From: Chryseobacterium antibioticum
GTDB lineage: Bacteria; Bacteroidota; Bacteroidia; Flavobacteriales; Weeksellaceae
Assembly: GCF_012927325.1 (NCBI RefSeq)
Contig: NZ_JABBGI010000017.1
Span: forward strand, 57,259 to 121,258
Direction of reading: 5' to 3'
Length of the DNA: 64,000 nt
Position numbers and translations under genes: made by a program. Numbering within the stretch: the first letter of the stretch is position 1; each line of letters opens with the position of its first letter. Below are positions 1 to 8,660 of this stretch, piece after piece. The notes below the pieces were generated by a model. It was not told the origin of the DNA. It did no database searches and saw nothing but the letters and a program-made list of their open reading frames with translations.

Positions 1-369
1 TTTGTCTTTTTGAAAAGCCCTGGTGATCCAGAACAGTTGTTCTTTTTCATCAAAATATTCGTAAAAATATTCTGTGTAGCCTTTTTTACCTTTGCTTTCC
101 TTTATTTTATTCTCAGGTTCCTGAGACTGGTAAAGGGCAAGGATGAATTTTTTCATATCGGTCTTCGGAAGTTCCAGATCATGGTATTCTGAAATCGTAA
201 TGGCTCCGATCTCGTTGTCCGGGAAAATATTGACAATTTCGTTGTCATTGGTAGATCTCCAGCCTTCCGGAACACGGATAGAGTAGCCGGGACTGTCATA
301 AACTTTTGCTTTCTGGGCAAAAAATAAACTTGCCGATAAAAAAGCGGATACAAGCAGTATTTTTTTCAT
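1..369 (-). CDS. secreted protein of unknown function, C-terminus cut by the window edge
   Basis: The frame is open from the ATG at 369 to base 1, giving 123 codons without a stop, so the 3' end lies outside the window. The protein begins with a signal peptide (MKKILLVSAFLSASLFFAQ, cleavage probably after FAQ or nearby) and continues with a YSIRVPEGW stretch typical of small PsbP/DcrB-like secreted domains; that resemblance is weak. Its start lies 3 bases after the idi stop codon, so the two are almost surely cotranscribed. No specific function can be assigned. Confidence 0.75.
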   Translation of the reverse strand, partial: MKKILLVSAFLSASLFFAQKAKVYDSPGYSIRVPEGWRSTNDNEIVNIFPDNEIGAITISEYHDLELPKTDMKKFILALYQSQEPENKIKESKGKKGYTEYFYEYFDEKEQLFWITRAFQKDK

Positions 370-372
370 CAA

Positions 373-882
373 TTAAAAATGGTGTTTATATTCTTCAAGG
401 ATAATTTTAAACCACTCGGTAAAGTTTCCTGGATTTTCAGTGATTTCCTGGTCAAGATCCTTCATGGAAATGTATCTTACATCTTCCACTTCTTCTTTAT
501 TCAAATTGAAACCAGTCTCATGGTTGCCTACAAATACATGGTCGAGTTCGTGTTCCCAAAGACCGCCGCCTACATCTGCTTTATAAATAAAACTGAATTT
601 TTCTGAAAGATCAGCTTTAATTCCCAGTTCTTCATTAAGTCTGCGTTGGGCGCCTTCAAGATAGGTTTCACCTTCTTTTGGGTGAGAGCATACGGCATTA
701 GTCCATTGATTGGGAGAATGGTATTTTCCTGATGCTCTTTTCTGAAGAAGCATTTCACCTTTGCTATTGAACAAAAATACAGAAAATGCACGGTGCAGAA
801 GCCCGTTGATATGAGCCTGCTGCTTTTCCATAAGGCCTAAAACGTCATCTTCAGGATTTACTAAAACTACAAATTCTTCCAT
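373..882 (-). CDS. idi: isopentenyl-diphosphate delta-isomerase, type 1
   Basis: Cytosolic enzyme that interconverts IPP and DMAPP, the two C5 units used for menaquinone, carotenoid and undecaprenol synthesis. The 169 residues form one Nudix-like domain. Visible catalytic features match the E. coli enzyme: His24 and His30 as metal-ligand candidates, Cys65 in NAVCSHP, a Nudix-type RRLNEELG at 80-87, and Glu110/Glu112 in WEHELDH. Length is normal for the family. A TACATTTG promoter element ends only 5 bases before the ATG. The cut secreted protein follows 3 bases downstream, suggesting a two-gene operon. Confidence 0.95.
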   Translation of the reverse strand: MEEFVVLVNPEDDVLGLMEKQQAHINGLLHRAFSVFLFNSKGEMLLQKRASGKYHSPNQWTNAVCSHPKEGETYLEGAQRRLNEELGIKADLSEKFSFIYKADVGGGLWEHELDHVFVGNHETGFNLNKEEVEDVRYISMKDLDQEITENPGNFTEWFKIILEEYKHHF

Positions 883-887
883 TTCTA

Positions 888-895
888 CAAATGTA
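888..895 (-). promoter_or_regulatory. TAnnTTTG promoter element of idi
   Basis: TACATTTG on the minus strand matches the Bacteroidota -7 element TAnnTTTG. Only 5 bases separate it from the idi ATG, so the transcript should be leaderless or nearly so. Confidence 0.6.
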
Positions 896-1175
896 AGCCT
901 AATAAATGTATTTTGAAAATTTTTGGAGAAACATCATATGTATGCAACAACAGCCAAAGATGAAGTATAAACAGGAGATCAGTTTTAAGGAGACAATTTT
1001 TATTTTAGGTGTATTATAAACATTTAAAAATTTAAAATCATATTAGAAACGGAATAAAATTAACTACAGCTGGATTAATGATAAGATATTGTTAATTTTA
1101 TTCACTAAATAGCATTTTTTACAGTGTATTTTCAATATATATCAAATTTGATATTGAGCTTCAAGGTAAAAACCG
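896..1175. other. intergenic region between divergent idi and the HAD gene
   Basis: AT-rich divergent spacer. I found no open frame with protein-like sequence and no hairpin with a T tract. Apart from the two promoter elements at its ends nothing is recognisable. Confidence 0.6.
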
Positions 1176-1183
1176 TAACTTTG
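1176..1183 (+). promoter_or_regulatory. promoter element of the HAD gene
   Basis: TAACTTTG matches TAnnTTTG, with a TTG at 1154-1156 (19-base spacing) as the upstream element. It ends 14 bases before the ATG at 1198. Confidence 0.6.
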
Positions 1184-1197
1184 CATTTCAAATTTTA

Positions 1198-1605
1198 ATG
1201 ATGGAGTTAGAATATAAAGAGCATATAAGTCCTATTCTTAAGGACGGGGTAAAAAATTACTTAATAGACATCGACGGTACCATTACAGAGGACGTTCCGA
1301 ACGAAGAACCAGAAAGAATGGTTACCTGTGAGCCTTACCCGGATGCACTTGAAACAGTCAACAAATGGTATGACGAAGGGCATCAGATCTGTTTCTTCAC
1401 ATCAAGAACAGAAAACCTGAAGCAGATTACCATCGACTGGCTGGATAAGCACGGCTTCAAGTACCACAGCGTACTCTGCGGAAAACCGAGAGGAGGTAAC
1501 TATCACTGGATAGACAATCACTTGGTAAGAGCTACAAGATACAAAGGCAGATTTACAGACCTTGTAGAAAAGCAGGTGACCATTGAAGTTTTCAGAGAAG
1601 ATTAA
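1198..1605 (+). CDS. small HAD-like phosphatase family protein
   Basis: 135-residue protein of the haloacid dehalogenase superfamily. Motif I is DIDGT at 24-28 (Asp nucleophile and general acid), motif II is the FFTSR region near 69, and later CGKPRGG and HWIDN supply the Lys and Asp of motifs III/IV. There is no cap domain to speak of. Relatives are conserved in Bacteroidota and are sometimes labelled phosphoheptose isomerase without good reason; the substrate is unknown. Two Met codons in tandem (1198, 1201) leave the exact start open by one residue. Confidence 0.8.
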   Translation: MMELEYKEHISPILKDGVKNYLIDIDGTITEDVPNEEPERMVTCEPYPDALETVNKWYDEGHQICFFTSRTENLKQITIDWLDKHGFKYHSVLCGKPRGGNYHWIDNHLVRATRYKGRFTDLVEKQVTIEVFRED

Positions 1606-1705
1606 GAAAACATATATAAAGATTTAAAAATTGAACAATGAAAGTGTACGCACTGAAAATTCTTTAATTTTTAAATCTTTTCACTTTTTAATATCAATTG
1701 TATTT

Positions 1706-2665
1706 ATGAAAGTTTTAGCAAATGACGGTCTGGATCAATCTGGAATTGATGCACTGACTGAGAAAGGGTTTGAAGTGATCACTGCAAAAGTTCCGCAAGA
1801 GTTTTTGGTAGATTACATTAATGAACATAAAATCCGCACCTTGTTGGTAAGAAGTGCCACGCAGGTAAGAAAAGATATTATCGACGGATGCCCTTCGCTT
1901 GGGATTATTGGACGTGGTGGTGTAGGAATGGATAATATTGATGTGGACTATGCAAGAGAAAAAGGAATTCATGTGATCAATACACCTTCTGCTTCTTCAG
2001 AATCAGTTGCTGAACTTGTTTTTGCTCACTTATTTTCAGGAGCAAGATTCCTTCAGGATTCAAACAGAAAAATGCCGGTAGTAGGAGATACAGAATTTGC
2101 AGGCCTTAAAAAAGCATATACTGCGGGTATCGAGCTAAGAGGAAAAACGATTGGTATTGTTGGAATGGGAAGAATAGGACAGGAGGTTGCCAGAATTGCT
2201 CTTGGACTGGGAATGAGAGTGGTTGCAGCAGATAATAATGTAGGAAAAGCAAGCATCAAAGTGAAATTCTACAATAACCAGTTCATCAATGTAGATATTG
2301 AAACGGAACCGCTTCAGGAGGTATTGAAACATTCAGATTTTATTACCCTGCACGTTCCGGCTCAGAAAGAAGGATATATGATCGGGAAAAATGAGTTTGA
2401 CATCATGAAAGACGGCGTTGCTGTCGTGAATTGCTCAAGAGGTGGTGTTATCGACGAATCAGCTTTAATAGAAGCGCTGGATTCTGGTAAGGTGAAGTTT
2501 GCAGGATTAGATGTTTTCATCAATGAACCTACCCCTTCTAAAGCCATATTGAACCACTCAAAGATTTCATTGACACCACACACAGGGGCATCTACTTTAG
2601 AAGCTCAGGATAGAATCGGGCTTTCTCTGGCAGAACAGATCTCAAGTATTCTACAGATTCAGTAA
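1706..2665 (+). CDS. serA: D-2-hydroxyacid dehydrogenase, 3-phosphoglycerate dehydrogenase type
   Basis: NAD-dependent oxidoreductase of the SerA family, probably the first step of serine synthesis (3-phosphoglycerate to 3-phosphohydroxypyruvate). Residues 1-90 and 290-319 form the substrate domain, 95-285 the Rossmann domain with GMGRIG at 153-158. The catalytic triad is visible as Arg245 (CSRGG), Glu274 (INEP) and His292 (PHTG). At 319 residues it is the short form without an ACT domain. The frame extends upstream to 1631, but only the ATG at 1706 begins with the family-typical MKVLANDGL. The exact 2-hydroxyacid is not proven by sequence. Confidence 0.85.
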   Translation: MKVLANDGLDQSGIDALTEKGFEVITAKVPQEFLVDYINEHKIRTLLVRSATQVRKDIIDGCPSLGIIGRGGVGMDNIDVDYAREKGIHVINTPSASSESVAELVFAHLFSGARFLQDSNRKMPVVGDTEFAGLKKAYTAGIELRGKTIGIVGMGRIGQEVARIALGLGMRVVAADNNVGKASIKVKFYNNQFINVDIETEPLQEVLKHSDFITLHVPAQKEGYMIGKNEFDIMKDGVAVVNCSRGGVIDESALIEALDSGKVKFAGLDVFINEPTPSKAILNHSKISLTPHTGASTLEAQDRIGLSLAEQISSILQIQ

Positions 2666-2689
2666 CAGCTGAACGGATAAAAATAAAAA

Positions 2690-2715
2690 AGCACCTCAAT
2701 TTGAGGTGCTTTCGT
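2690..2715. terminator. bidirectional terminator between serA and mscL
   Basis: Perfect hairpin AGCACCTC/GAGGTGCT (2690-2697 with 2703-2710) with A-rich sequence on the left and T-rich on the right. It lies between two convergent genes and can serve both. Confidence 0.8.
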
Positions 2716-2717
2716 TT

Positions 2718-3161
2718 TTATATATTGTTTTTGCTTTTTAGAAGGTCTCTGATTTCGGTCAGTAATTGTTGATCTGCAGTAGGGGCAACCGCAGGAGCTT
2801 CTGCTTCCGTTTTTTTCATTTTGTTAATCATCCTTATCATAACGAAAACGACCATAGCAAGCAGTAAGAAATTAATACCCACTGTCAGAAAATTTCCGTA
2901 GGCAAAAATACTTGCTCCGTCTATTTTTTTTGCATTTTCCAGTGTCATACCTGGCTTTACACCGTTGTTAACATCTGCAAGCACAAGATATAAACTGCTG
3001 AAATCTGGCTTACCGATAACAGCTCCAACCAAAGGCATAATAAGGTCATCTACAACACTTGATACTATCTTTCCAAATGCACCTCCAATGATTACCCCAA
3101 CAGCCAGATCGAAAGCATTACCCTTAACGGCAAAGTCTTTAAATTCTTTAACAAATCCCAT
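2718..3161 (-). CDS. mscL: large-conductance mechanosensitive channel
   Basis: Inner-membrane pentameric channel that opens under hypo-osmotic membrane tension. The 147 residues show the classic MscL layout: N-terminal amphipathic helix (GFVKEFKDFAVKGN), first membrane helix with the glycine-rich DLAVGVIIGGAFGKIV, a periplasmic loop, a second membrane helix around 90-115 (NFLLLAMVVFVMIR) and a charged cytoplasmic bundle ending in LLTEIRDLL. It is a single-gene unit with its own terminator shared with serA. Confidence 0.95.
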   Translation of the reverse strand: MGFVKEFKDFAVKGNAFDLAVGVIIGGAFGKIVSSVVDDLIMPLVGAVIGKPDFSSLYLVLADVNNGVKPGMTLENAKKIDGASIFAYGNFLTVGINFLLLAMVVFVMIRMINKMKKTEAEAPAVAPTADQQLLTEIRDLLKSKNNI

Positions 3162-3407
3162 AATTTATATTTTTTTTAATTAGTAAACACACAAAAATAT
3201 AATTAAAAAATGTAAAAAACATTAATTTCTAGCGTTTTTTTTATTCCATAATTCTTGAATTATGGATTGTGTTTGAGCCATTTTTTAACGAAAATTAATA
3301 TTTTTAATGAAATGTTTATCATAATAATATTCTGCGGATATTTCTTTAACAAGGATAGACTGTAAAAGAAATCTTTCGTAATTTGGTTAAAAGTTTCACT
3401 TCATCTT

Positions 3408-4925
3408 ATGAAAATATTAACCACAGAACAAATACGCCGCTGGGATAGCTTTACCATTTCGAACGAACCCATTTCCTCTATACAGCTTATGGAAAGAGCT
3501 TCCGAGGCATTAGCCAGCTGGATTTCCGAAAACTGTAAAAACCATAAAAAAATTGCAGTATTCTGTGGTACAGGAAACAATGGAGGTGATGGATTGGCGA
3601 TAGCGAGAATTCTCTATATGAAAGGGTTCGATGTAGACATTTTTGTAAAGAACTTTAGAGGTAAATATTCAGATGAAGCTTCGGTCAATTTAAAAAGACT
3701 TCGGGATCTCTCTGGAATTTCTGTTAGGGAGTTCAAAGAAGCAGATCAGTATAATTTTGATAATAAAACCATCATTGTTGATGCGTTGTTTGGTACCGGT
3801 CTGTCACGTCCTTTGGAAGGTATTTATAAAGAATTGGTTGAGGTATTGAATGAGGAAAACTGTATTAAGATTTCCGTTGATATTCCTTCAGGCTTACCAG
3901 CTGACACTATATTTGAAGAGAATTCGGTTATTTTTAAAGCCGATTATACATTAAGCTTTCAAAGCTGGAAAAAAAGCTTTCTCCATCCTGAAACCGGGCA
4001 GTATGCCGGAAAAGTAATCATTCTGGATATAGGGTTGCATACAGACTATATAGACTCGGAAGCTGCTGAAAACTTTACTGTTGATGAAAAATTGATCGAC
4101 TGTATTTTTAAACCCAGACAGGAGTTTTCACATAAAGGGACCTATGGAAAAGTGACCATTGCTGGTGGAAGCTATGGTAAAATAGGAGCGGTAGTACTAG
4201 CTACAAAATCCTCCTTAAAGACAGGAGCGGGCCTTACTTTTACACTGGCTCCGGAATGCGGTTACGAAATTCTGCAGATCTCATGTCCTGAAGCTATGTT
4301 TATAGAAAGCGGTACCAGGTTTATAGACCATTTCAAATCGGAAGACAACACCGTTTATGGTATAGGACCTGGACTGGGAACTGAAGGAGAGACAGAAAAA
4401 GGGTTACTGGACTTTTTAAAAGACTATCACGATCCTCTGGTTTTAGATGCCGATGCCCTGAATATTATTTCAAAAGATCATAAAAATCTAAAGCTGATTC
4501 CTGAAAGATCTGTGATCACACCGCATCCTAAAGAATTTGAACGGTTATTCGGAAGTACAGAAAACTCTTTTGAAAGACTGAAGCTTGCTCGTGAAAAAGC
4601 TGCAGAATTTAATATTTTTATTGTACTAAAAGACCATCATACCCAGATTATTAGTCCGGAAGGAAATGTATTTTATAATATTACAGGAAATGCAGGGCTT
4701 GCCAAAGGAGGAAGCGGAGATATTCTTACGGGTATCCTGACTTCTCTTCTTGCGCAGGGATATTCTGAAGAAAATGCATGCATTTTAGGAGTCTGGCTCC
4801 ATGGGAGGGCTGCAGATTTAGCTGCTGAAAAATACTCTAAAGAAGCGATGCTTCCTACAGATGTAATCCATACGTTTGGAAAGGTCTTTGAGGAATTGAA
4901 CAGAAGAGCCGGCTTTAAATTATGA
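3408..4925 (+). CDS. nnr: bifunctional NAD(P)HX epimerase / ADP-dependent NAD(P)HX dehydratase
   Basis: Cytosolic metabolite-repair enzyme that restores hydrated NADH and NADPH. Residues 1 to about 215 are the YjeF-N epimerase domain, with the GTGNNGGDG nucleotide loop near 54-62. Residues about 230-500 are the ribokinase-like dehydratase domain, ending in GGSGDILTG with Asp438 as the expected catalytic residue. The 505-residue fused length matches E. coli Nnr. A strong hairpin follows the stop codon, and the preceding spacer is AT-rich without a gene, so it is probably monocistronic. Confidence 0.93.
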   Translation: MKILTTEQIRRWDSFTISNEPISSIQLMERASEALASWISENCKNHKKIAVFCGTGNNGGDGLAIARILYMKGFDVDIFVKNFRGKYSDEASVNLKRLRDLSGISVREFKEADQYNFDNKTIIVDALFGTGLSRPLEGIYKELVEVLNEENCIKISVDIPSGLPADTIFEENSVIFKADYTLSFQSWKKSFLHPETGQYAGKVIILDIGLHTDYIDSEAAENFTVDEKLIDCIFKPRQEFSHKGTYGKVTIAGGSYGKIGAVVLATKSSLKTGAGLTFTLAPECGYEILQISCPEAMFIESGTRFIDHFKSEDNTVYGIGPGLGTEGETEKGLLDFLKDYHDPLVLDADALNIISKDHKNLKLIPERSVITPHPKEFERLFGSTENSFERLKLAREKAAEFNIFIVLKDHHTQIISPEGNVFYNITGNAGLAKGGSGDILTGILTSLLAQGYSEENACILGVWLHGRAADLAAEKYSKEAMLPTDVIHTFGKVFEELNRRAGFKL

Positions 4926-4950
4926 TTATTGGAAAACCTTAAAAACAAAA

Positions 4951-4985
4951 AGGGCAAATTCGCTTCTGCCAATTTGCCCTTTCTT
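4951..4985. terminator. bidirectional terminator between nnr and lgt
   Basis: Stem AGGGCAAATT/AATTTGCCCT (4951-4960 with 4971-4980), 10-base loop, A-rich left flank and T-rich right flank. It serves the convergent nnr and yidD-lgt units. Confidence 0.8.
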
Positions 4986-4999
4986 ATTTTTGATTTCCG

Positions 5000-6268
5000 T
5001 TATTCCGGTTTTTCGTTTTCCGCCGGAGTAATCTTGAACTTTTTAGAAATAATCATGATCACCACTCCTGCGATCATAAACGGAATGGAAAGTACCTGTC
5101 CGGTATTCAGTCCTCCGATCTGGATGAACTCGTCGCCCTGAGGTTCCTTCAGGAATTCTACAAAGAATCTCACAGCCCAAAGGATGATAAAGAACAGTCC
5201 GAATAGCCATCCTTGCTGATATTTCTTGTTTGTTTTTCTGTATAATGTCCATAACAATATAAACAGCAGGAAATATCCGGCAGCTTCAAGAAGTTGACCA
5301 GGATAACGGGGAACTGTAGGGCCATATTCGCTGCTTTGCTGTGGGAAAAGAATGGCAAGGGGGGAATTAGGATCAACAGCTTTTCCTACGATCTCTGAAT
5401 TGAAAAAATTACCAATTCTTACAAATGCACCTCCCAAAGCAACCACAATTCCAATTCTGTCATATACCCAGAAAGGATTTTTCTTAATAATCTTAAATGA
5501 ATAATATAAAGTAGTGAAAATAAGGGCTATCGTTGCTCCATGACTTGCCAGTCCGGAAAATCCGGTGAATTTAAAGCCATTTTTAGTGCTTATCGGTAAA
5601 AATACGCTCCAGAAATCCTCCTTAAACAGCTCTGGCTGATAGAAAATAACATGACCTAATCTTGCTCCTAAAATAGTTCCGATCAGCGTCCATGTGAAAA
5701 GTGGCTCCAGATATTTCTGATTGACATTATCGATTTTGAAAATCCTTAACATTAAAACATAACCGAAACCGAAAGCAAAAACAAACATTAAACTGTAGAA
5801 GTGCAGTGTTACAGGTCCTAGCTGAATCCCTTTTGAAGGATCCCAGATTTTGAAAGGTGTTTCCAAAGCAACACTGTCAGACTCCGTGATAGGTTTTGCC
5901 GACTTTACTGCATATTTGAAAGCCGTGATATTGTCCTCCGTCACCGGACTGTCAATCAGTTTAAAGTTCTTATCGAAAAACTGGTATTTGAAAGTCTTGT
6001 ATTTCGTTATAATTGAAGTGCTTGAATCAAAGTGAGAAGGTTCAAAATTAGAGTCGTTTAGGATGACCAAAACATTGTTGTCTGTAGCCTTGTCCGGAAA
6101 ACTACTAAGACTAATTAGCTCTGTGGTAGAATAAATCTTTACCGGAAGATCGGCTCCGTTTACTTTCAGAGTTCCGTCAGATAAACCTCCTAGATATTCC
6201 TGGGAAAATGCGAACTGGGTGATCAATGCAAATACCACGAGGTAGATTCTGAAAAATAAGTTACTCAT
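5000..6268 (-). CDS. lgt: prolipoprotein diacylglyceryl transferase with N-terminal extension
   Basis: Inner-membrane enzyme that transfers diacylglycerol to the lipobox cysteine, the first step of lipoprotein maturation. The core, from about residue 145, has the LHFYSLMF start, GARLGHVIFY, and the signature RIGNFFNSE near 281-289 (usually RIGNFxNGE). At 422 residues it is well over 100 residues longer than E. coli Lgt. The surplus is an N-terminal part that begins with a signal-peptide-like helix ending in FAFSQ and then runs about 115 polar residues before the core. It follows yidD with 21 bases between. Confidence 0.92.
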   Translation of the reverse strand: MSNLFFRIYLVVFALITQFAFSQEYLGGLSDGTLKVNGADLPVKIYSTTELISLSSFPDKATDNNVLVILNDSNFEPSHFDSSTSIITKYKTFKYQFFDKNFKLIDSPVTEDNITAFKYAVKSAKPITESDSVALETPFKIWDPSKGIQLGPVTLHFYSLMFVFAFGFGYVLMLRIFKIDNVNQKYLEPLFTWTLIGTILGARLGHVIFYQPELFKEDFWSVFLPISTKNGFKFTGFSGLASHGATIALIFTTLYYSFKIIKKNPFWVYDRIGIVVALGGAFVRIGNFFNSEIVGKAVDPNSPLAILFPQQSSEYGPTVPRYPGQLLEAAGYFLLFILLWTLYRKTNKKYQQGWLFGLFFIILWAVRFFVEFLKEPQGDEFIQIGGLNTGQVLSIPFMIAGVVIMIISKKFKITPAENEKPE

Positions 6269-6289
6269 TTCTATTGATTTAATAGTTTG

Positions 6290-6541
6290 TTACTGATTTA
6301 ATTTTTTCGGAGGAACAGGATCATAGCCGCTGCCTCCCCATGGATGACATTTTGAAATTCTTTTTATCCCCATCCATAGTCCTTTGAAAATACCATGTAC
6401 CTGAAGCGCTTCCACCATATAGTGAGAGCAGGTAGGTTCGTAACGGCAGTTTTTGGGAAGTAGGGGCGAAATAAACCATTGGTAAAATTTTATCAAAATT
6501 ACCAAAGGAAAACTAACGATTTTATTGAATGTAAGTTTCAA
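6290..6541 (-). CDS. yidD: membrane protein insertion efficiency factor
   Basis: Small membrane-associated protein that assists YidC/Sec-dependent insertion. The signature is intact: [21 protein letters not shown], and [12 protein letters not shown] place the start at the TTG at 6541 (protein [10 protein letters not shown]..., 83 residues, close to the 85 of E. coli) because a TATTTTTG promoter element lies 7 bases upstream at 6549-6556. The ATG at 6628 would add 29 residues and would lie upstream of that promoter. Cotranscribed with lgt. The TTG start is an inference. Confidence 0.85.
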   Translation of the reverse strand: MKLTFNKIVSFPLVILIKFYQWFISPLLPKNCRYEPTCSHYMVEALQVHGIFKGLWMGIKRISKCHPWGGSGYDPVPPKKLNQ

Positions 6542-6548
6542 AACAATG

Positions 6549-6556
6549 CAAAAATA
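6549..6556 (-). promoter_or_regulatory. promoter element of yidD-lgt
   Basis: TATTTTTG on the minus strand, matching TAnnTTTG, 7 bases before the proposed TTG start of yidD. It decides between the two possible yidD starts. Confidence 0.5.
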
Positions 6557-6644
6557 GGGTAAAAAAATTAAAATTAGTTTAATTTTGTTAGAAGTTTCGG
6601 GGATCCAAAACCTGAATCTGTTTATCAAAAAAAATTAAATTATC

Positions 6645-7922
6645 TTGAGCCAAAATATACCATTAGCCGAAAAATTGAGACCCAAAACCCTGGAAGAAGT
6701 TCTTGGGCAGGAACATCTTACCGGCGAAAAAGGCACGATCAGGAAGATGATCGAAAATAATGCACTCAACTCCCTGATTCTTTGGGGACCTCCGGGTACG
6801 GGGAAAACCACATTAGCCGAAATCATTTCTGAAAAATCAGGCAGGAAATTCTACAAACTTTCAGCTGTTTCTTCAGGAGTGAAAGATGTACGCGACGTTA
6901 TCGAAGATGCTAAAAAACAGAATTTGTTTTCAGGCAAATCTCCTATTTTATTCATTGACGAGATCCACCGTTTCAATAAATCCCAGCAGGATTCATTGCT
7001 GCACGCTGTTGAAAAGGGTTGGATTGTTTTAATTGGTGCCACGACGGAAAATCCAAGCTTTGAGGTGGTATCCGCACTTTTGTCAAGAAGTCAGGTATAT
7101 ATTTTGAAAGCCCTGAGCTATGAAAAATTAGAGGAATTGATTGATACGGCTTCTCAGAAGTATAATAAAGAGGAAGGAACCGATTTTAAAATTATAGAAA
7201 AAGAAGCTTTTATCCAGTATTCAGGTGGGGATGCCAGGAAACTGATCAATTCAGTTGAGCTTGTGCTTAACCAATACATGAATTCAAGCAAAGAAGAGAT
7301 CAGCAACGCGGACGTTCTGGATATTTTGCAGGAAACCATGGCGCTGTATGATAAAAACGGTGAGCAACATTATGATATTATCTCTGCATTTATAAAATCT
7401 ATGCGGGGTGGTGATCCGAACGGGGCGGTTTACTGGTTGGCCAGAATGATTGCGGGAGGGGAGGATGTCAAGTTTATTGCCCGGAGAATGCTCATTTTGG
7501 CTGCTGAAGATATAGGATTGGCCAATCCTAATGCTTTGGTCATTGCAAATAACTGTTTCCAGGCGATCAATGTGATCGGTAATCCGGAATCAAGGATCAT
7601 TTTAAGTGAAACGGCGGTCTATCTGGCTGTTTCTCCTAAAAGCAACTCAACGTATATGGCCATTAATGACGCCTTAGCTTTAGTAAAGCAAACCGGAAAC
7701 CTGCCGGTACCACTACATTTGAGAAATGCACCCACCAAGCTGATGAAAGACCTGGATTATGGCAAAGAATATAAATATGCCCATTCTTACGAGGGTAATT
7801 TTGTAGATCAGGATTTTCTGCCCGAAGAAATAAAAAATGTGAAACTTTATCAGCCGGGTAACAATGCTACAGAAAAGAAAATTTATGAAGAACTTAAGAA
7901 GAAATGGAATAACAGATATTAA
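6645..7922 (+). CDS. rarA: replication-associated recombination protein A, AAA+ ATPase
   Basis: Clamp-loader-like ATPase of the RarA/MgsA/WRNIP1 family acting at stalled replication forks. Visible are Walker A GPPGTGKTT (about 48-56), Walker B LFIDEIHRF, sensor 1 IGATTENPSF, and the C-terminal RarA tetramerisation part including GAVYWLARM and AAEDIGLANP. 425 residues is normal. The only start giving the family N-terminus (PLAEKLRP) is the TTG at 6645; an in-frame stop lies 9 bases upstream and the next ATG is at residue 35. It is divergent from yidD. Confidence 0.93.
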   Translation: MSQNIPLAEKLRPKTLEEVLGQEHLTGEKGTIRKMIENNALNSLILWGPPGTGKTTLAEIISEKSGRKFYKLSAVSSGVKDVRDVIEDAKKQNLFSGKSPILFIDEIHRFNKSQQDSLLHAVEKGWIVLIGATTENPSFEVVSALLSRSQVYILKALSYEKLEELIDTASQKYNKEEGTDFKIIEKEAFIQYSGGDARKLINSVELVLNQYMNSSKEEISNADVLDILQETMALYDKNGEQHYDIISAFIKSMRGGDPNGAVYWLARMIAGGEDVKFIARRMLILAAEDIGLANPNALVIANNCFQAINVIGNPESRIILSETAVYLAVSPKSNSTYMAINDALALVKQTGNLPVPLHLRNAPTKLMKDLDYGKEYKYAHSYEGNFVDQDFLPEEIKNVKLYQPGNNATEKKIYEELKKKWNNRY

Positions 7923-7929
7923 ATAAAAA

Positions 7930-7955
7930 AGGATACTTTGAGAGTATCCTTTTTC
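7930..7955. terminator. bidirectional terminator between rarA and the secreted 146-residue protein
   Basis: AGGATACT/AGTATCCT hairpin (7930-7937 with 7943-7950) with an A run before and T run after it, between convergent genes. Confidence 0.8.
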
Positions 7956-7974
7956 TTAAGTAGTTGTATAAAGT

Positions 7975-8415
7975 TTATTTTATAAGATTGGCACTTAGGA
8001 ATACTGTTTTTCTTCCGTTATGATCTTTAACGTCTACATTACCCATAATATCACCGTAGATCTTCATGTTGGTATCAGTAAATTCGTAGCCCTCGATAAA
8101 AACAGGTGTATTTTCTGCTACTCCATATTGTGAGTTCAGTTGAGCAAGGGATACTCTGTCCAAACCTTCCTGACCGCTTTTGATTTTAAATTCAGTAAGC
8201 CCTTTTTCTGCAATGAAGCCGTATTTTTTTAAGCCTTGTGGTAATCCTGCCGGACTTTTATAGGTATTTGAGCTCTGAACGATGTCTTTTCTGACATTGA
8301 ACATGCCTACCGTTCCCACAATATCATTGGCAACAGCAAACTTTACAGAAGGATTCTTCTGGGCAGATAGCACTGCAGATGATAATATTAAAAAAGAATA
8401 GAGTATTTTTTTCAT
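7975..8415 (-). CDS. secreted protein of unknown function
   Basis: 146 residues with a clear signal peptide (MKKILYSFLILSSAVLSAQ). The mature part is small and polar with no membrane segment and no cysteine. I do not recognise a family; the alternating hydrophobic pattern (VFIEGYEF, MKIYGDIMG, KTVFLSANL) suggests a beta-rich fold. Periplasmic or secreted location follows from the signal peptide. It stands alone with its own terminator. Confidence 0.75.
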   Translation of the reverse strand: MKKILYSFLILSSAVLSAQKNPSVKFAVANDIVGTVGMFNVRKDIVQSSNTYKSPAGLPQGLKKYGFIAEKGLTEFKIKSGQEGLDRVSLAQLNSQYGVAENTPVFIEGYEFTDTNMKIYGDIMGNVDVKDHNGRKTVFLSANLIK

Positions 8416-8660
8416 AACCGGAATATGTAACTGTTAAAAACTGGATAAATATAATTAATTTTTATAAAATGTGAATGAAATTTTGTGATATTTTAAATAT
8501 TACTTAGAAATAATAGACTTTGTTGAGGGTTTTTGATTTTATAACCGGATGTTTCAGGGTTCTGTTTCCACGAAATCATAATGAATGTCGGAAGAGGAAG
8601 TTGTATAAGCAAACCTGACTATATAAACCTGGTTTTAAACCCTACTTCCAACTTCCATTC
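8416..8660. other. intergenic spacer without a recognisable gene
   Basis: AT-rich. It contains a purine-rich stretch (GGAAGAGGAAGTTG near 8589-8602) and a partly complementary TTCCAACTTCC (8646-8656), a weak inverted pair resembling the low-complexity dispersed repeats elsewhere in the window. No gene seen. Confidence 0.4.

Noticed and set aside
1631..1705. Upstream extension of the serA-like frame
   Set aside because: Begins with TTG, encodes a non-family N-terminus, and the MKVLANDGL start at 1706 fits the family.
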